Shown: positions 8,564 through 16,730 of the stretch, piece by piece
How positions within the stretch are numbered: position 1 is the stretch's first letter
Layout: the number at the start of each line of letters is the position of its first letter
From: Chromatiales bacterium
Lineage (GTDB): Bacteria > Pseudomonadota > Gammaproteobacteria > Chromatiales > Chromatiaceae
Assembly (NCBI GenBank): GCA_028278145.1
Contig: JANQEV010000079.1
Coordinates: 1 to 43,933 of the forward strand
DNA: 43,933 bases
Direction: 5' to 3'
The notes under the pieces: model-generated
Told to the model about the DNA's origin: nothing
The model's input: only the letters and a program-made list of their open reading frames with translations
The model's database searches: none
Position numbers and translations under genes: made by a program

Positions 8564-9157
8564 TCATGGTTTGATTATCTGAAACCGCTCCACCCAGATC
8601 AGTTCACAGGCACTGGCACCTGTGTCCTCTCGGGTCAGGGAGCTTTTCCAGCGCCAGCCATCGCTGGCCTTGATCTCAACCAGATGTCCTGACAGTTCTA
8701 CAATCTCTCCGGTACGCACCTTCTCTATGTCTGACTTCAACGCGTCATCGGCAGGAATCAGGTGCATATTCGCGCTGTGGGTCTCGATCTCGCGCACTGG
8801 GATTGGAGGCTCTTTGGTGGACCATCTGTACCAGCGCCCACCCTGGGATATCTCTATCTGCGCAACCACAGACTCATCTGACATGTTCCCCCAGCCCAGG
8901 GCGAGATCCACCGGTGACAGTTCTGCCTCACGATCAAACCGGTAGTCCTCTCGCGACAGCACCTTGGCCCGGATCCAGAACCTGGCCAAAGGGGTGACTG
9001 TGTAATCACCGTGATTAAAGCTGAATGGCTCCTTGATACCGGTCTGCCGGGGCGACTCCTTGGCATGTACACCCGGGCCCATAGTCACTGTCCCAGGATC
9101 GGTAAACAGCTTCCACGCTGTTGCCACAACCAGTAGCAGAAAGATAACTCTCTTCAT
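8564..9157 (-). CDS. Exported conserved protein of unknown function
   Basis: The 197-residue product starts with MKRVIFLLLVVATAWKLF, an N-terminal hydrophobic signal or anchor of about 15 residues. The remainder looks like a small periplasmic domain: FNHGDYTVTPLARFWIRAKVLSRE, the LSPVDLALGWGNMSD segment, a Trp-rich RWYRWSTKEPP, then NMHLIPADD and LVEIKASDGWRWKSSLTREDTGASACELIWVE. I recognise this pattern as a recurring conserved hypothetical in gammaproteobacteria, without a known function. It lies 71 nt downstream of fumC on the same strand. A perfect 7-bp hairpin at 9202-9218 between them suggests it is only partly coupled to the operon. Confidence 0.72.
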   Translation of the reverse strand: MKRVIFLLLVVATAWKLFTDPGTVTMGPGVHAKESPRQTGIKEPFSFNHGDYTVTPLARFWIRAKVLSREDYRFDREAELSPVDLALGWGNMSDESVVAQIEISQGGRWYRWSTKEPPIPVREIETHSANMHLIPADDALKSDIEKVRTGEIVELSGHLVEIKASDGWRWKSSLTREDTGASACELIWVERFQIIKP

Positions 9158-9201
9158 GGATATGTTTACGACCAGCAGAGGCTTGATCTTGAGCAGGCAT
9201 C

Positions 9202-9218
9202 CATCCAGCGCCTGGATG
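9202..9218 (-). other. Short hairpin after fumC
   Basis: CATCCAG-CGC-CTGGATG forms a perfect 7-bp stem with a 3-nt loop, 11 nt past the fumC stop codon. No U-run follows on the minus strand, so it may stabilise the mRNA end or only weakly terminate. Confidence 0.4.
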
Positions 9219-9228
9219 CAAGAGATGA

Positions 9229-10614
9229 TTACTTCTTGATTCCACCCTGGGTGGATGCCAATGGATCCAGCAGTCGTTCCAGTTCTGCCCGGCTCAATCC
9301 TGTCTCCTCCAGGGCAACTTCAATAACCGGCCGCCCTTCACTATAAGCGCGTTTGGCAATCTCTGCCGCCTTGAGGTATCCCACAGCCGGGTTAAGAGCG
9401 GTTACCAGTACCGGATTATGTTTCAGCTCCCTGGCGAGTCGTTCTCTGTTCACCTTGAACCCCTTTATCGCCTTATCCGCAAGCTGGCGCGCAGCGAGTC
9501 CCAGCAGTTCGATACTCTGCAGCAGGTTATACGCAATCACCGGCAACATCACATTGAGCTGGAAACTGCCAGACTGTCCCGCCAGGGCAATAGTGGCATC
9601 ATTACCAATCACCTGGGCTGACATCATGGCAGTTGCCTCCGGGATTACCGGGTTTACCTTACCCGGCATGATGCTGGAACCAGGCTGTAGCGCCGGCAGT
9701 TCTATCTCAGCCAGTCCTACCAACGGCCCACTGTTCATCCAGCGCAGGTCATTGGATATCTTCATGATACTGACCGCAACCACCTTGAGCTGACCAGACA
9801 ACTCCACCGCAGTGTCCTGACAGCCCAGCGCCTCAAAGGGCGAATCGCTGGCCGCCAGATTCAGCCCTGTGTGCTCACTCAGTTTTTGGGCTATGCGGGT
9901 GGCAAATTCGGGATGGGTATTGATACCGGTTCCAACCGCCGTTCCACCCTGGGCCAACTGGTGCAGGCGTGGTTGCACCGACTTGATGCGGGCAATACCA
10001 TTACGAATCTGGGCTGACCAGCCAGACAGCTCCTGATCCATACGGATAGGCATGGCATCCATGAGATGGGTACGCCCTGTCTTACAGACCGAACTTAGTT
10101 CACTACCCTTCTGCTCTATGCTACCTGCCAGGTATTCCAGGGCTGGTAGCAGATCGTTCTCAATGGCAATAGCAGCACTGAGGTGAATGGCGGTGGGAAT
10201 GACATCATTGCTGCTCTGACCCAGATTCACATGGTCATTGGGACTGACCTCAAGTCCAAATCCGGCCGCAATGGTGGCCAGCACCTCGTTCATATTCATA
10301 TTGCTACTGGTACCGGAACCAGTCTGAAACAGATCTACCGGAAACTGATCCAGATACTCACCTGCCATTATGGCTTCTGCAGCATCCACGATAGCCTCCG
10401 CCATGCTGGGCGAGAGAAGACCCAGTTCCGCATTCACTTCAGCCGCCGCCTGTTTGATCATGGCAATGGCCTGGATAAATTGGGAAGGCAACTGCAGACC
10501 ACTGGGGGGGAAATTCTCCACGGCACGCTGGGTCTGGGCACCATAGAGGGCATCAGCCGGGACCATTAGCTCACCCATGCTGTCTCTCACCATACGCTGC
10601 TTGGGATTTGTCAT
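9229..10614 (-). CDS. fumC: Class II fumarate hydratase FumC
   Basis: FumC interconverts fumarate and malate in the TCA cycle and needs no iron-sulfur cluster. The 461-residue product carries the lyase signature GSSIMPGKVNP near residue 315, the substrate-binding TGSGTSSNMNMNEV and GQSSNDVIPTA blocks, and the KTGRTHLMDAMP loop. Length is that of E. coli FumC. It begins 42 nt downstream of acnA on the same strand, giving an acnA-fumC operon. In E. coli, FumC is the fumarase used when superoxide damages the Fe-S fumarases; a comparable role here is an inference supported by the surrounding redox-defence genes. Confidence 0.97.
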   Translation of the reverse strand: MTNPKQRMVRDSMGELMVPADALYGAQTQRAVENFPPSGLQLPSQFIQAIAMIKQAAAEVNAELGLLSPSMAEAIVDAAEAIMAGEYLDQFPVDLFQTGSGTSSNMNMNEVLATIAAGFGLEVSPNDHVNLGQSSNDVIPTAIHLSAAIAIENDLLPALEYLAGSIEQKGSELSSVCKTGRTHLMDAMPIRMDQELSGWSAQIRNGIARIKSVQPRLHQLAQGGTAVGTGINTHPEFATRIAQKLSEHTGLNLAASDSPFEALGCQDTAVELSGQLKVVAVSIMKISNDLRWMNSGPLVGLAEIELPALQPGSSIMPGKVNPVIPEATAMMSAQVIGNDATIALAGQSGSFQLNVMLPVIAYNLLQSIELLGLAARQLADKAIKGFKVNRERLARELKHNPVLVTALNPAVGYLKAAEIAKRAYSEGRPVIEVALEETGLSRAELERLLDPLASTQGGIKK

Positions 10615-10656
10615 AGCAGTTGTCCGAGTGGTTGTTGGTACAAGATGTTTCTGGGT

Positions 10657-13332
10657 CTATGCGCTGGCAAGCTTTCTCAGTACATAGTGCAGTATGCCGC
10701 CATGTATGAAGTAGTCCCACTCCTTGGGTGTATCGATACGTACGGCAACCTGGAAACTGGCACTGCTACCATCTGCTCTGGTAGCGGTAACAGCCAGTTC
10801 CTTGGCATTGGGAGTGGCATGCTCTATGTCATACAGTTCACTACCATCCAGCCCCAGGCTCTCCACCCCCTCTCCTGGCATAAATTGTAGCGGTAAAACT
10901 CCCATGCCAACCAGGTTGGAACGATGGATACGTTCATAGCTTTTGGCAATTACCGCCTTCACACCCAGCAGACGTGTACCCTTGGCTGCCCAGTCCCGGG
11001 AGGAACCGGTGCCATACTCTTTGCCGGCCAGGACCACCAGCGGAGTACCCTCTTCCCGATAGCGCATGGCGGCTTCGTAGATAAACATCTGATCATCACC
11101 TGGTTGATATCTGGTCCAGCCCCCTTCGGTACCAGGCGCTAACAGATTACGCAGGCGAATATTGGCAAAGGTGCCGCGCATCATCACTTCATGATTACCG
11201 CGCCTGGAGCCGTAACTATTAAATTCTGCACGCTCAATATCATGCTCCAGAAGATAGTCGCCAGCCGGGCTATCCACGGCAATGGCACCTGCAGGTGAGA
11301 TATGATCTGTGGTCACACTCTCACCCAACAAAGCCAATACCCTGGCGCCCGTAATCGCCTCTATCTTTTCCGGCTCCCTGGTCATGCCATCAAAATAGGT
11401 TGGTTTACGGATATAGGTGGAGTCTGGATCCCAGCTATAGCGCTGGGTGGCAACTGCATCCAGCGCCTGCCAGCGGCTGTCACCCGAAAATACAGTGTCA
11501 TAGGCGTTGCGAAACATATCGGAACTGATGGTGTCCTGGATTATCGATTGCACCTCCTGGCCACTGGGCCAGATATCCGCCAGATATACCGGCTCGCCAT
11601 TCTTGTCGCTACCCAGGGGTTCAAGGCGCAGGTCAATATCCATGGTCCCGGCCAGGGCGTAGGCCACTACCAGGGGCGGTGATGCCAGATAGTTCATCTT
11701 CACATGGGGATGAATGCGTCCTTCAAAATTCCGGTTGCCAGAGAGCACCGAGGTAGTAACCAGCCCCCCACTCTGTATCGCCTCAGCAATAGGTTCAGGC
11801 AAAGGACCTGAGTTACCAATACAGGTGGTGCAGCCATAACCGACCACACTGAACCCCAGTGCCTCCAGGTCATCGATAAGCCCGGCCTGTTGCAGATAGT
11901 CGGTAACCACCTGGGAACCAGGGGCAAGACTGGTCTTGACCCAGGACCGGCTGGTCAGCCCCAGCTCCACCGCTTTGCGTGCCAACAGCCCTGCCGCTAC
12001 CATCACCGATGGATTGGAGGTGTTGGTGCAGGAAGTTATGGCGGCTATCACCACCGCACCATCCTTCAGCCTGAAGCTCGCACCCGAGTTGTCAACTTCG
12101 ACCCCGTCTGGAGTGGCGTTGCCACCATCCTGACGAAACTGGTCAACACTGCTCTGGTACGAACTCTTGGCCTTACCCAGTGGGATTCGATCCTGAGGCA
12201 GCTTGGGCCCGGAAAGAGATGGCTCCACACTGGATAGATCCAGCTCCAGCACAGCACTATATTCCGCTTCAGTTGCACCAGGTTCCCGGAACATACCCTG
12301 GGCCCGGGCATAAGCCTCTACCAATGCCACCTGACTGGCACTTCTGCCACTCAGTTCCAGATAACGCAATGTCTCTTTGTCGATGGGGAAGATGCCGCAG
12401 GTAGCACCGTATTCCGGTGCCATATTGGCTATGGTGGCCCGGTCGGTCAGGGGCAGATGCTCCAGACCGTCACCAAAGAACTCCACAAACTTACCTACCA
12501 CACCGGCACTGCGCAGCATCTGGGTAATAGTCAATACCAGATCTGTTGCGGTCACCCCTTCGGTCAGTTCGCCCTGGAGCCGGAACCCAACCACCTGGGG
12601 GATAAGCATACTGATGGGTTGCCCCAACATCCCGGCCTCGGCCTCGATACCACCCACACCCCATCCCAGTACACCCAGACCGTTGATCATGGTGGTGTGG
12701 GAGTCAGTTCCCACCAGGGTGTCTGGATAGGCCTGGGTAATCCCGTCCCGTTCCTGGGTGAACACCACCGGTGCCAGATACTCCAGATTTACCTGGTGCA
12801 CAATACCGGTGCCTGGCGGCACCACCCGGAAGTTGGAGAAGGCCTGCTGCCCCCAGCGCAGGAATGCATAACGCTCCCGGTTGCGTTCAAACTCTATACG
12901 GGTATTCAGATCCAGGGCATCCTGGCTGTTGAAGGCATCCACCTGCACTGAGTGATCAATGACCAGATCAACCGGAGAGAGAGGATTTATCCTGTCTGGA
13001 TCTCCCCCCAGATCCACCATGGCATCGCGCATGGCTGCCAAATCTACCACCGCCGGCACCCCGGTAAAATCCTGCAGCACCACCCGGGCCGGAGTAAAGG
13101 ATATCTCCCGCTCCGGCTGCGCCTGTGGATCCCAGTTGGCCAGGGCCTCTATATCACCCCGCTCAACATCCACTCCATCTTCCAGCCGCAGCAGGTTTTC
13201 CAGCAGGATCTTGAGGGAAAATGGCAGGCGGGATATATCAAGTTCAGGCTCCAGGGCCTTGAGACTGAATATTTCGAAATCCCTGCCATCCACACTGACA
13301 GTGGCGCGGGTATTGAAGCTGTCAGTAGTCAT
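10657..13332 (-). CDS. acnA: Aconitate hydratase A
   Basis: AcnA isomerises citrate to isocitrate through a [4Fe-4S] cluster. The 891-residue product has the cluster ligands in [14 protein letters not shown] and [17 protein letters not shown], the [20 protein letters not shown] block, and the swivel-domain [22 protein letters not shown] motif. Length and motifs match the AcnA/IRP branch rather than AcnB. The AcnA type is regarded as more oxidant-stable than AcnB. The gene is followed by fumC (42 nt) and preceded by a ferritin-like gene (45 nt), suggesting one transcript in which iron handling and an iron enzyme are expressed together. Confidence 0.97.
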   Translation of the reverse strand: MTTDSFNTRATVSVDGRDFEIFSLKALEPELDISRLPFSLKILLENLLRLEDGVDVERGDIEALANWDPQAQPEREISFTPARVVLQDFTGVPAVVDLAAMRDAMVDLGGDPDRINPLSPVDLVIDHSVQVDAFNSQDALDLNTRIEFERNRERYAFLRWGQQAFSNFRVVPPGTGIVHQVNLEYLAPVVFTQERDGITQAYPDTLVGTDSHTTMINGLGVLGWGVGGIEAEAGMLGQPISMLIPQVVGFRLQGELTEGVTATDLVLTITQMLRSAGVVGKFVEFFGDGLEHLPLTDRATIANMAPEYGATCGIFPIDKETLRYLELSGRSASQVALVEAYARAQGMFREPGATEAEYSAVLELDLSSVEPSLSGPKLPQDRIPLGKAKSSYQSSVDQFRQDGGNATPDGVEVDNSGASFRLKDGAVVIAAITSCTNTSNPSVMVAAGLLARKAVELGLTSRSWVKTSLAPGSQVVTDYLQQAGLIDDLEALGFSVVGYGCTTCIGNSGPLPEPIAEAIQSGGLVTTSVLSGNRNFEGRIHPHVKMNYLASPPLVVAYALAGTMDIDLRLEPLGSDKNGEPVYLADIWPSGQEVQSIIQDTISSDMFRNAYDTVFSGDSRWQALDAVATQRYSWDPDSTYIRKPTYFDGMTREPEKIEAITGARVLALLGESVTTDHISPAGAIAVDSPAGDYLLEHDIERAEFNSYGSRRGNHEVMMRGTFANIRLRNLLAPGTEGGWTRYQPGDDQMFIYEAAMRYREEGTPLVVLAGKEYGTGSSRDWAAKGTRLLGVKAVIAKSYERIHRSNLVGMGVLPLQFMPGEGVESLGLDGSELYDIEHATPNAKELAVTATRADGSSASFQVAVRIDTPKEWDYFIHGGILHYVLRKLASA

Positions 13333-13377
13333 AGCCGACTGTTTTGGGGCCAGTTAATATTCACTACCACTACGACA

Positions 13378-13866
13378 TCAATAATCTGCCATATTATGCC
13401 ATTCTGCATCTTCTACCCAGGTATCAGGATGCTGCAGGAACTCAATCAGATTATCCAAAATTATGTAATGCTTCCCCTCTTCTTCAGCAATCTGCAGACA
13501 GAGGTTCTTCTGCTCAGGATCAGATATCTCATCGGCCTTCTGCTGATAGGTCTCCTGACTCTTGCGCTCTACATCACGTGCCTTGGTATAGGCGGCAATC
13601 TGTTCTGAATCGATACTCTGGTCACCCTCACCCTGGGACTTCATTTCAGTGAACAGATTTTTTATTTTTGATATGTGATCACCCTCTTTTCTGGTAACCG
13701 GATGATTCTCCTTCATCTGCATGAAGGTCTCATAGTGTTCTGCTTCTGCATCAGCAAGTATTGTAAATACCTGTTTGACGCCAGCGTTGTCTGCCTTGGC
13801 TGCCAGTTCACGATAGTAGTCTTCCCCGTCTTTTTCCATCTGCAAGGCGTAATCAATAATATTCAC
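13378..13866 (-). CDS. Ferritin-like di-iron protein (COG1633 type)
   Basis: The 162-residue product has the four-helix di-iron pattern of the rubrerythrin/ferritin superfamily: MEKDGEDYYRELA in helix 1, E41-x2-H44 in ADAEAEHYETF, E100 in ARDVERKSQETYQ and E130-x2-H133 in IAEEEGKHYIIL. There is no rubredoxin domain. It may reduce peroxide, oxidise or store ferrous iron; sequence alone does not say which. The start is a GTG at 13864-13866 behind AGGAGAACAGAA. It lies 45 nt upstream of acnA, so the likely operon is ferritin-like, acnA, fumC. It is one of several non-heme iron proteins in the window. Confidence 0.85.
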   Translation of the reverse strand: MNIIDYALQMEKDGEDYYRELAAKADNAGVKQVFTILADAEAEHYETFMQMKENHPVTRKEGDHISKIKNLFTEMKSQGEGDQSIDSEQIAAYTKARDVERKSQETYQQKADEISDPEQKNLCLQIAEEEGKHYIILDNLIEFLQHPDTWVEDAEWHNMADY

Positions 13867-14047
13867 TTCTGTTCTCCTAAATATATTGCGTACTTATACC
13901 GCTTCGATATGTTGGGTTAATACTAAATATTGTTTCGATAATATTTGTGACTTACTTAAGTAGAGTGTAGTTTATAGTTTTAAGCTCTTCAGCATGGAAG
14001 CATGTTATTAGTTAATGGCTGAAACAAACCGTTAATAACCATCTCAA

Positions 14048-14359
14048 TCAAATCCCTTTATGCAGCCGCCTAAGGAACACTTCCATCTCCTTGGAGGCCT
14101 GAATATCACCTCTTTCCGATGCAACCTTAATCCCTTTGACCAGAACTTCTTCCGCCTGTTCCTCTTCCCCTTTCTGCAATAGCGTCTTACCGTAAAGCTT
14201 CCATGCTGCAGAGTATCTTGGGTCAATTTCCACTGCTTTTTCAAGATGCACAAGCGCTTGCTCTACCTGATCTTCTTTCAGATATGCACTAGCAATACTG
14301 AAACGCAACAACGCGTTATCAGGGCCTTTGTCCAACAGTTTCAGCAGTTCATTCAACAT
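14048..14359 (-). CDS. Small tetratricopeptide-repeat protein
   Basis: The product has two to three TPR units: NALLRFSIASAYLKEDQVEQ, ALVHLEKAVEIDPRYSAAWK and LYGKTLLQKGEEEQAEEVLV, then a short charged C-terminal helix. It would act as a protein-protein adaptor; no partner is evident. I place the start at the ATG 14357-14359 (103 residues, MLNELLKLLDKGPDN) because the fold begins there. In-frame upstream starts at 14383 (ATG) and 14413 (TTG) add a non-TPR extension, and none has a convincing ribosome site. It is divergent from the persulfide dioxygenase gene. Confidence 0.78.
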   Translation of the reverse strand: MLNELLKLLDKGPDNALLRFSIASAYLKEDQVEQALVHLEKAVEIDPRYSAAWKLYGKTLLQKGEEEQAEEVLVKGIKVASERGDIQASKEMEVFLRRLHKGI

Positions 14360-14502
14360 TGTCTTCGAACTAATTATAGCCATACTCTGACTTATAAATA
14401 GCCCAAGAATCAAATGGTCATAACTTTGTATATTAGACCGTCTATGTTATTTTCAAGTTTGATTCGAACACGTCTATTCCTACTCAGTAGCGGGTACCAG
14501 CT

Positions 14503-15201
14503 ATGATCTTTCGCCAGATGTTCGACCATGATTCATGCACCTACACCTACCTGATTGCACAGCGGGAGTCCGGGGAGGCGATCCTGGTAGACCCGGTGCT
14601 TTCCCAGGTACCAAAATACCTGCAACTTCTGGAAGAGCTGGAGCTTGGCCTGATCATAGCAATCGATACCCATATCCATGCCGATCACGTTACCGGACTT
14701 GGCTCCTTGCGTGATGAGACCTTGTGTGCGGTGGTTATGGGTGAACATACCAAGGCGGACTGTGTGAACTATAAGGTACGCGAGGGAGAACAACTCAAGG
14801 CCGGAGATATCAGCATGGATGTTGTCTACACCCCAGGACACACCGATGACTCCTACTCCTTTCTGGTGGGAAACCGGGTGCTCACCGGTGACACCCTGTT
14901 GATACGCGGTACCGGACGCACCGACTTTCAGAATGGTAACCCTGCCTCTCAATACGATAGTCTGTTCAACAAGCTGTTAACACTCCCGGAGAGCACCCTG
15001 GTATATCCAGCCCATGACTACAACGGCATGACGGTCAGTACCATAGGTGAAGAGAAGAGGCATAACCCACGCCTACAGGTAGGCTCAGAGCAGGAGTATG
15101 TGGAGCTGATGAACGGTCTGGAACTGGAGGATCCTAAACTCATGGATATAGCTATCCCCAGCAACCTCGCCTGTGGCCTGGCACCTGACATTAAAGACTG
15201 A
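14503..15201 (+). CDS. Persulfide dioxygenase (ETHE1-like sulfur dioxygenase)
   Basis: ETHE1-type enzymes oxidise glutathione persulfide to sulfite with O2, disposing of sulfane sulfur. The 232-residue metallo-beta-lactamase-fold product has THIHADHVTGLGSLR (H57, H59, D61, H62), PGHTDDSYSF (H113), LTGDTLLIRGTGRTDFQNGN (D130) and YPAHDYNGMTVST (H171). The Fe ligands of the family map to H57, H113 and D130. The GTGRTDFQ segment separates it from glyoxalase II. It converges with oxyR, with only 17 nt between the stop codons. A role in sulfide or persulfide detoxification in the cytoplasm is well supported by family; the link to OxyR is positional only. Confidence 0.92.
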   Translation: MIFRQMFDHDSCTYTYLIAQRESGEAILVDPVLSQVPKYLQLLEELELGLIIAIDTHIHADHVTGLGSLRDETLCAVVMGEHTKADCVNYKVREGEQLKAGDISMDVVYTPGHTDDSYSFLVGNRVLTGDTLLIRGTGRTDFQNGNPASQYDSLFNKLLTLPESTLVYPAHDYNGMTVSTIGEEKRHNPRLQVGSEQEYVELMNGLELEDPKLMDIAIPSNLACGLAPDIKD

Positions 15202-15218
15202 CCAAGTCTGCTCAGATA

Positions 15219-16121
15219 TCATTTCCAAGACTTTTGCAGCCTGGCAAATGTCTTCCCAATCAGGTGGAAATCCCCTTTTCTCGGGGCTGAACCCCTCCAC
15301 ACCAGGCCTATGGAACGAAAGGGTACTGGTCGCCGGAAGCGACACAGAACGATATTCTCCGAACGCCCTACCTCCACCTCCACAGACATCTTAGGCAACA
15401 GGGTAATACCCACACTGCTGGAGACCATCTGGGTCAGGGTACTCAAACTGCTGGCACGAAAATCCCCCAACTCGTGTGCACCACCATTTTCACACACTGG
15501 CCACACCTGATCCCGCAGGCAGTGACCATCTTCCAGCAACAGCACCTGCTCATCAAACAGGTCGGTCTCGGTAACTGTCTTCCTGCCGGCCAGTTTATGC
15601 CCCTCAGGTACCGCCAGCACAAACGGATCGTCAAACAGGGCCATAGTCTCCAGATTACCCAACTCCACCCCCAGAGCCAGTAGTGCCAGATCCAGCTTAC
15701 CCTCATGCAGCAACCTGACCAGGACATCGGTCTTCTCTTCATACAGCAGCAGTCGCAGGTCAGGATATTGATCCCGCACCTGGGGTAACACCCGGGGCAG
15801 AAAATAGGGAGCGATAGTTGGAATAACGCCAAGACGCAGAGTACCTGACATGGGGAGGGCCAGTGACTGCGCAGCCTCCATAAGATCATTGGCACCATTA
15901 AGTACCATGTGCGCCCGCCGCACGATCTCTTCACCTGCCGATGTCACCAGCACCATACGCTGATTGCGTTCCAGTAGCTTTACCCCCAACTGATCTTCCA
16001 ACTGCCGGATCTGGGTACTGAGAGCAGGCTGGCTGACATGACAGGCTGCAGCTGCCCGGTGGAAGCTGCGTAGCTCTGCCAATGCAGTGAGGTATTCCAA
16101 CTGGCGCAGGGTAATTTTCAT
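15219..16121 (-). CDS. oxyR: Hydrogen-peroxide sensor OxyR (LysR family)
   Basis: OxyR is a LysR-type regulator activated by formation of an intramolecular disulfide. The 300-residue product has an N-terminal winged HTH (LRQLEYLTALAELRSFHRAA, then VSQPALSTQIRQLED). Its regulatory domain keeps both redox cysteines, C201 and C210, in EDGHCLRDQVWPVC, with the E. coli spacing of eight residues. SLSTLTQMVSSSVGITLLP further on is also typical. The start ATG at 16119-16121 directly abuts an inverted-repeat operator, consistent with autoregulation. It is divergent from the rubrerythrin-bcp cluster, which it very probably controls. Confidence 0.95.
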   Translation of the reverse strand: MKITLRQLEYLTALAELRSFHRAAAACHVSQPALSTQIRQLEDQLGVKLLERNQRMVLVTSAGEEIVRRAHMVLNGANDLMEAAQSLALPMSGTLRLGVIPTIAPYFLPRVLPQVRDQYPDLRLLLYEEKTDVLVRLLHEGKLDLALLALGVELGNLETMALFDDPFVLAVPEGHKLAGRKTVTETDLFDEQVLLLEDGHCLRDQVWPVCENGGAHELGDFRASSLSTLTQMVSSSVGITLLPKMSVEVEVGRSENIVLCRFRRPVPFRSIGLVWRGSAPRKGDFHLIGKTFARLQKSWK

Positions 16122-16122
16122 A

Positions 16123-16162
16123 ATAACCTTATGTTATCAGTTCGGTAATAACAATCAATTAG
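16123..16162. promoter_or_regulatory. Putative OxyR operator between oxyR and rubrerythrin
   Basis: A perfect inverted repeat ATAAC-CTTAT-GTTAT (16123-16137) lies right next to the oxyR start codon. A weaker copy ATAAC-AATCA-ATTAG (16148-16162) lies 25 bp further on and overlaps the -35 element of the rubrerythrin promoter. Two spaced dyads of AT-rich tetramers are what an OxyR tetramer is known to bind. Their placement fits repression of oxyR and activation of the divergent operon. The binding itself is inferred. Confidence 0.6.
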
Positions 16163-16187
16163 AAATATTATTCGACCATCCTATACT
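16159..16187 (+). promoter_or_regulatory. Likely sigma-70 promoter of the rubrerythrin operon
   Basis: TTAGAA (16159-16164) and TATACT (16182-16187) are separated by 17 bp and resemble -35 and -10 elements. Transcription would start near 16194, leaving a leader of about 45-50 nt before the ATG at 16242. The -35 is weak, as expected for an activator-dependent promoter. Confidence 0.5.
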
Positions 16188-16241
16188 AAAAGTCGTCTAG
16201 TGCATTATCCAACCTAAACGACAACTTTGGAGGAAACAGGA

Positions 16242-16661
16242 ATGGAACTGAAAAACAGCAAAACTGAACAGAATCTTAAAGATGCCTTTGCCGGGGAATC
16301 CCAGGCCAATCGTCGCTATCTCTACTTCGCCTCCAAGGCCGATGTAGAGGGCTACAACGACGTATCTGCCCTGTTCCGCTCCACCGCCGAGGGTGAAACC
16401 GGGCATGCCCATGGTCACCTGGAATATCTGGAAGCCTGTGGTGATCCCGCCACCGGTATGCCTTTTGGCGGTACCGCAGACAACCTGAAATCTGCAGTGG
16501 CAGGAGAAACCCACGAGTACACCGACATGTACCCAGGCATGGCCAAGACTGCCCGGGATGAAGGCTTTGACGAGATAGCCGACTGGTTTGAAACCCTAGC
16601 CAAGGCGGAACGCTCTCACGCCAACCGTTATCAGAAGGCCCTGGATGAGCTGGACCAGTAG
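16242..16661 (+). CDS. Rubrerythrin without rubredoxin domain
   Basis: Rubrerythrin reduces hydrogen peroxide at a di-iron site. The 139-residue product is the four-helix domain only. Candidate ligands are E19 ([12 protein letters not shown]), E52-x2-H55 ([10 protein letters not shown]), E89/E92 (AGETHEY) and E123-x2-H126 (AERSHANRY). The C-terminal rubredoxin domain of classical rubrerythrin is absent, so an external electron donor is needed. I chose the ATG at 16242 because GGAGG at 16229-16233 is correctly placed; an upstream in-frame TTG at 16227 overlaps that ribosome site. It is the first gene of the cluster divergent from oxyR. Confidence 0.92.
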   Translation: MELKNSKTEQNLKDAFAGESQANRRYLYFASKADVEGYNDVSALFRSTAEGETGHAHGHLEYLEACGDPATGMPFGGTADNLKSAVAGETHEYTDMYPGMAKTARDEGFDEIADWFETLAKAERSHANRYQKALDELDQ

Positions 16662-16674
16662 CAGCTCAGATACC

Positions 16675-16698
16675 AGCCGGGGGTATACCCCCCCGGCT
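16675..16698 (+). other. Strong GC hairpin between rubrerythrin and Fe-S gene
   Basis: AGCCGGGGG (16675-16683) pairs perfectly over 9 bp with CCCCCGGCT (16690-16698) around a TATACC loop. No U-run follows, so it is not a standard terminator. It could protect the rubrerythrin mRNA end or cause partial termination, making rubrerythrin more abundant than the genes downstream. Confidence 0.6.
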
Positions 16699-16730
16699 CA
16701 CTAAAACAAAAAAATATGTGGAGATAATCT

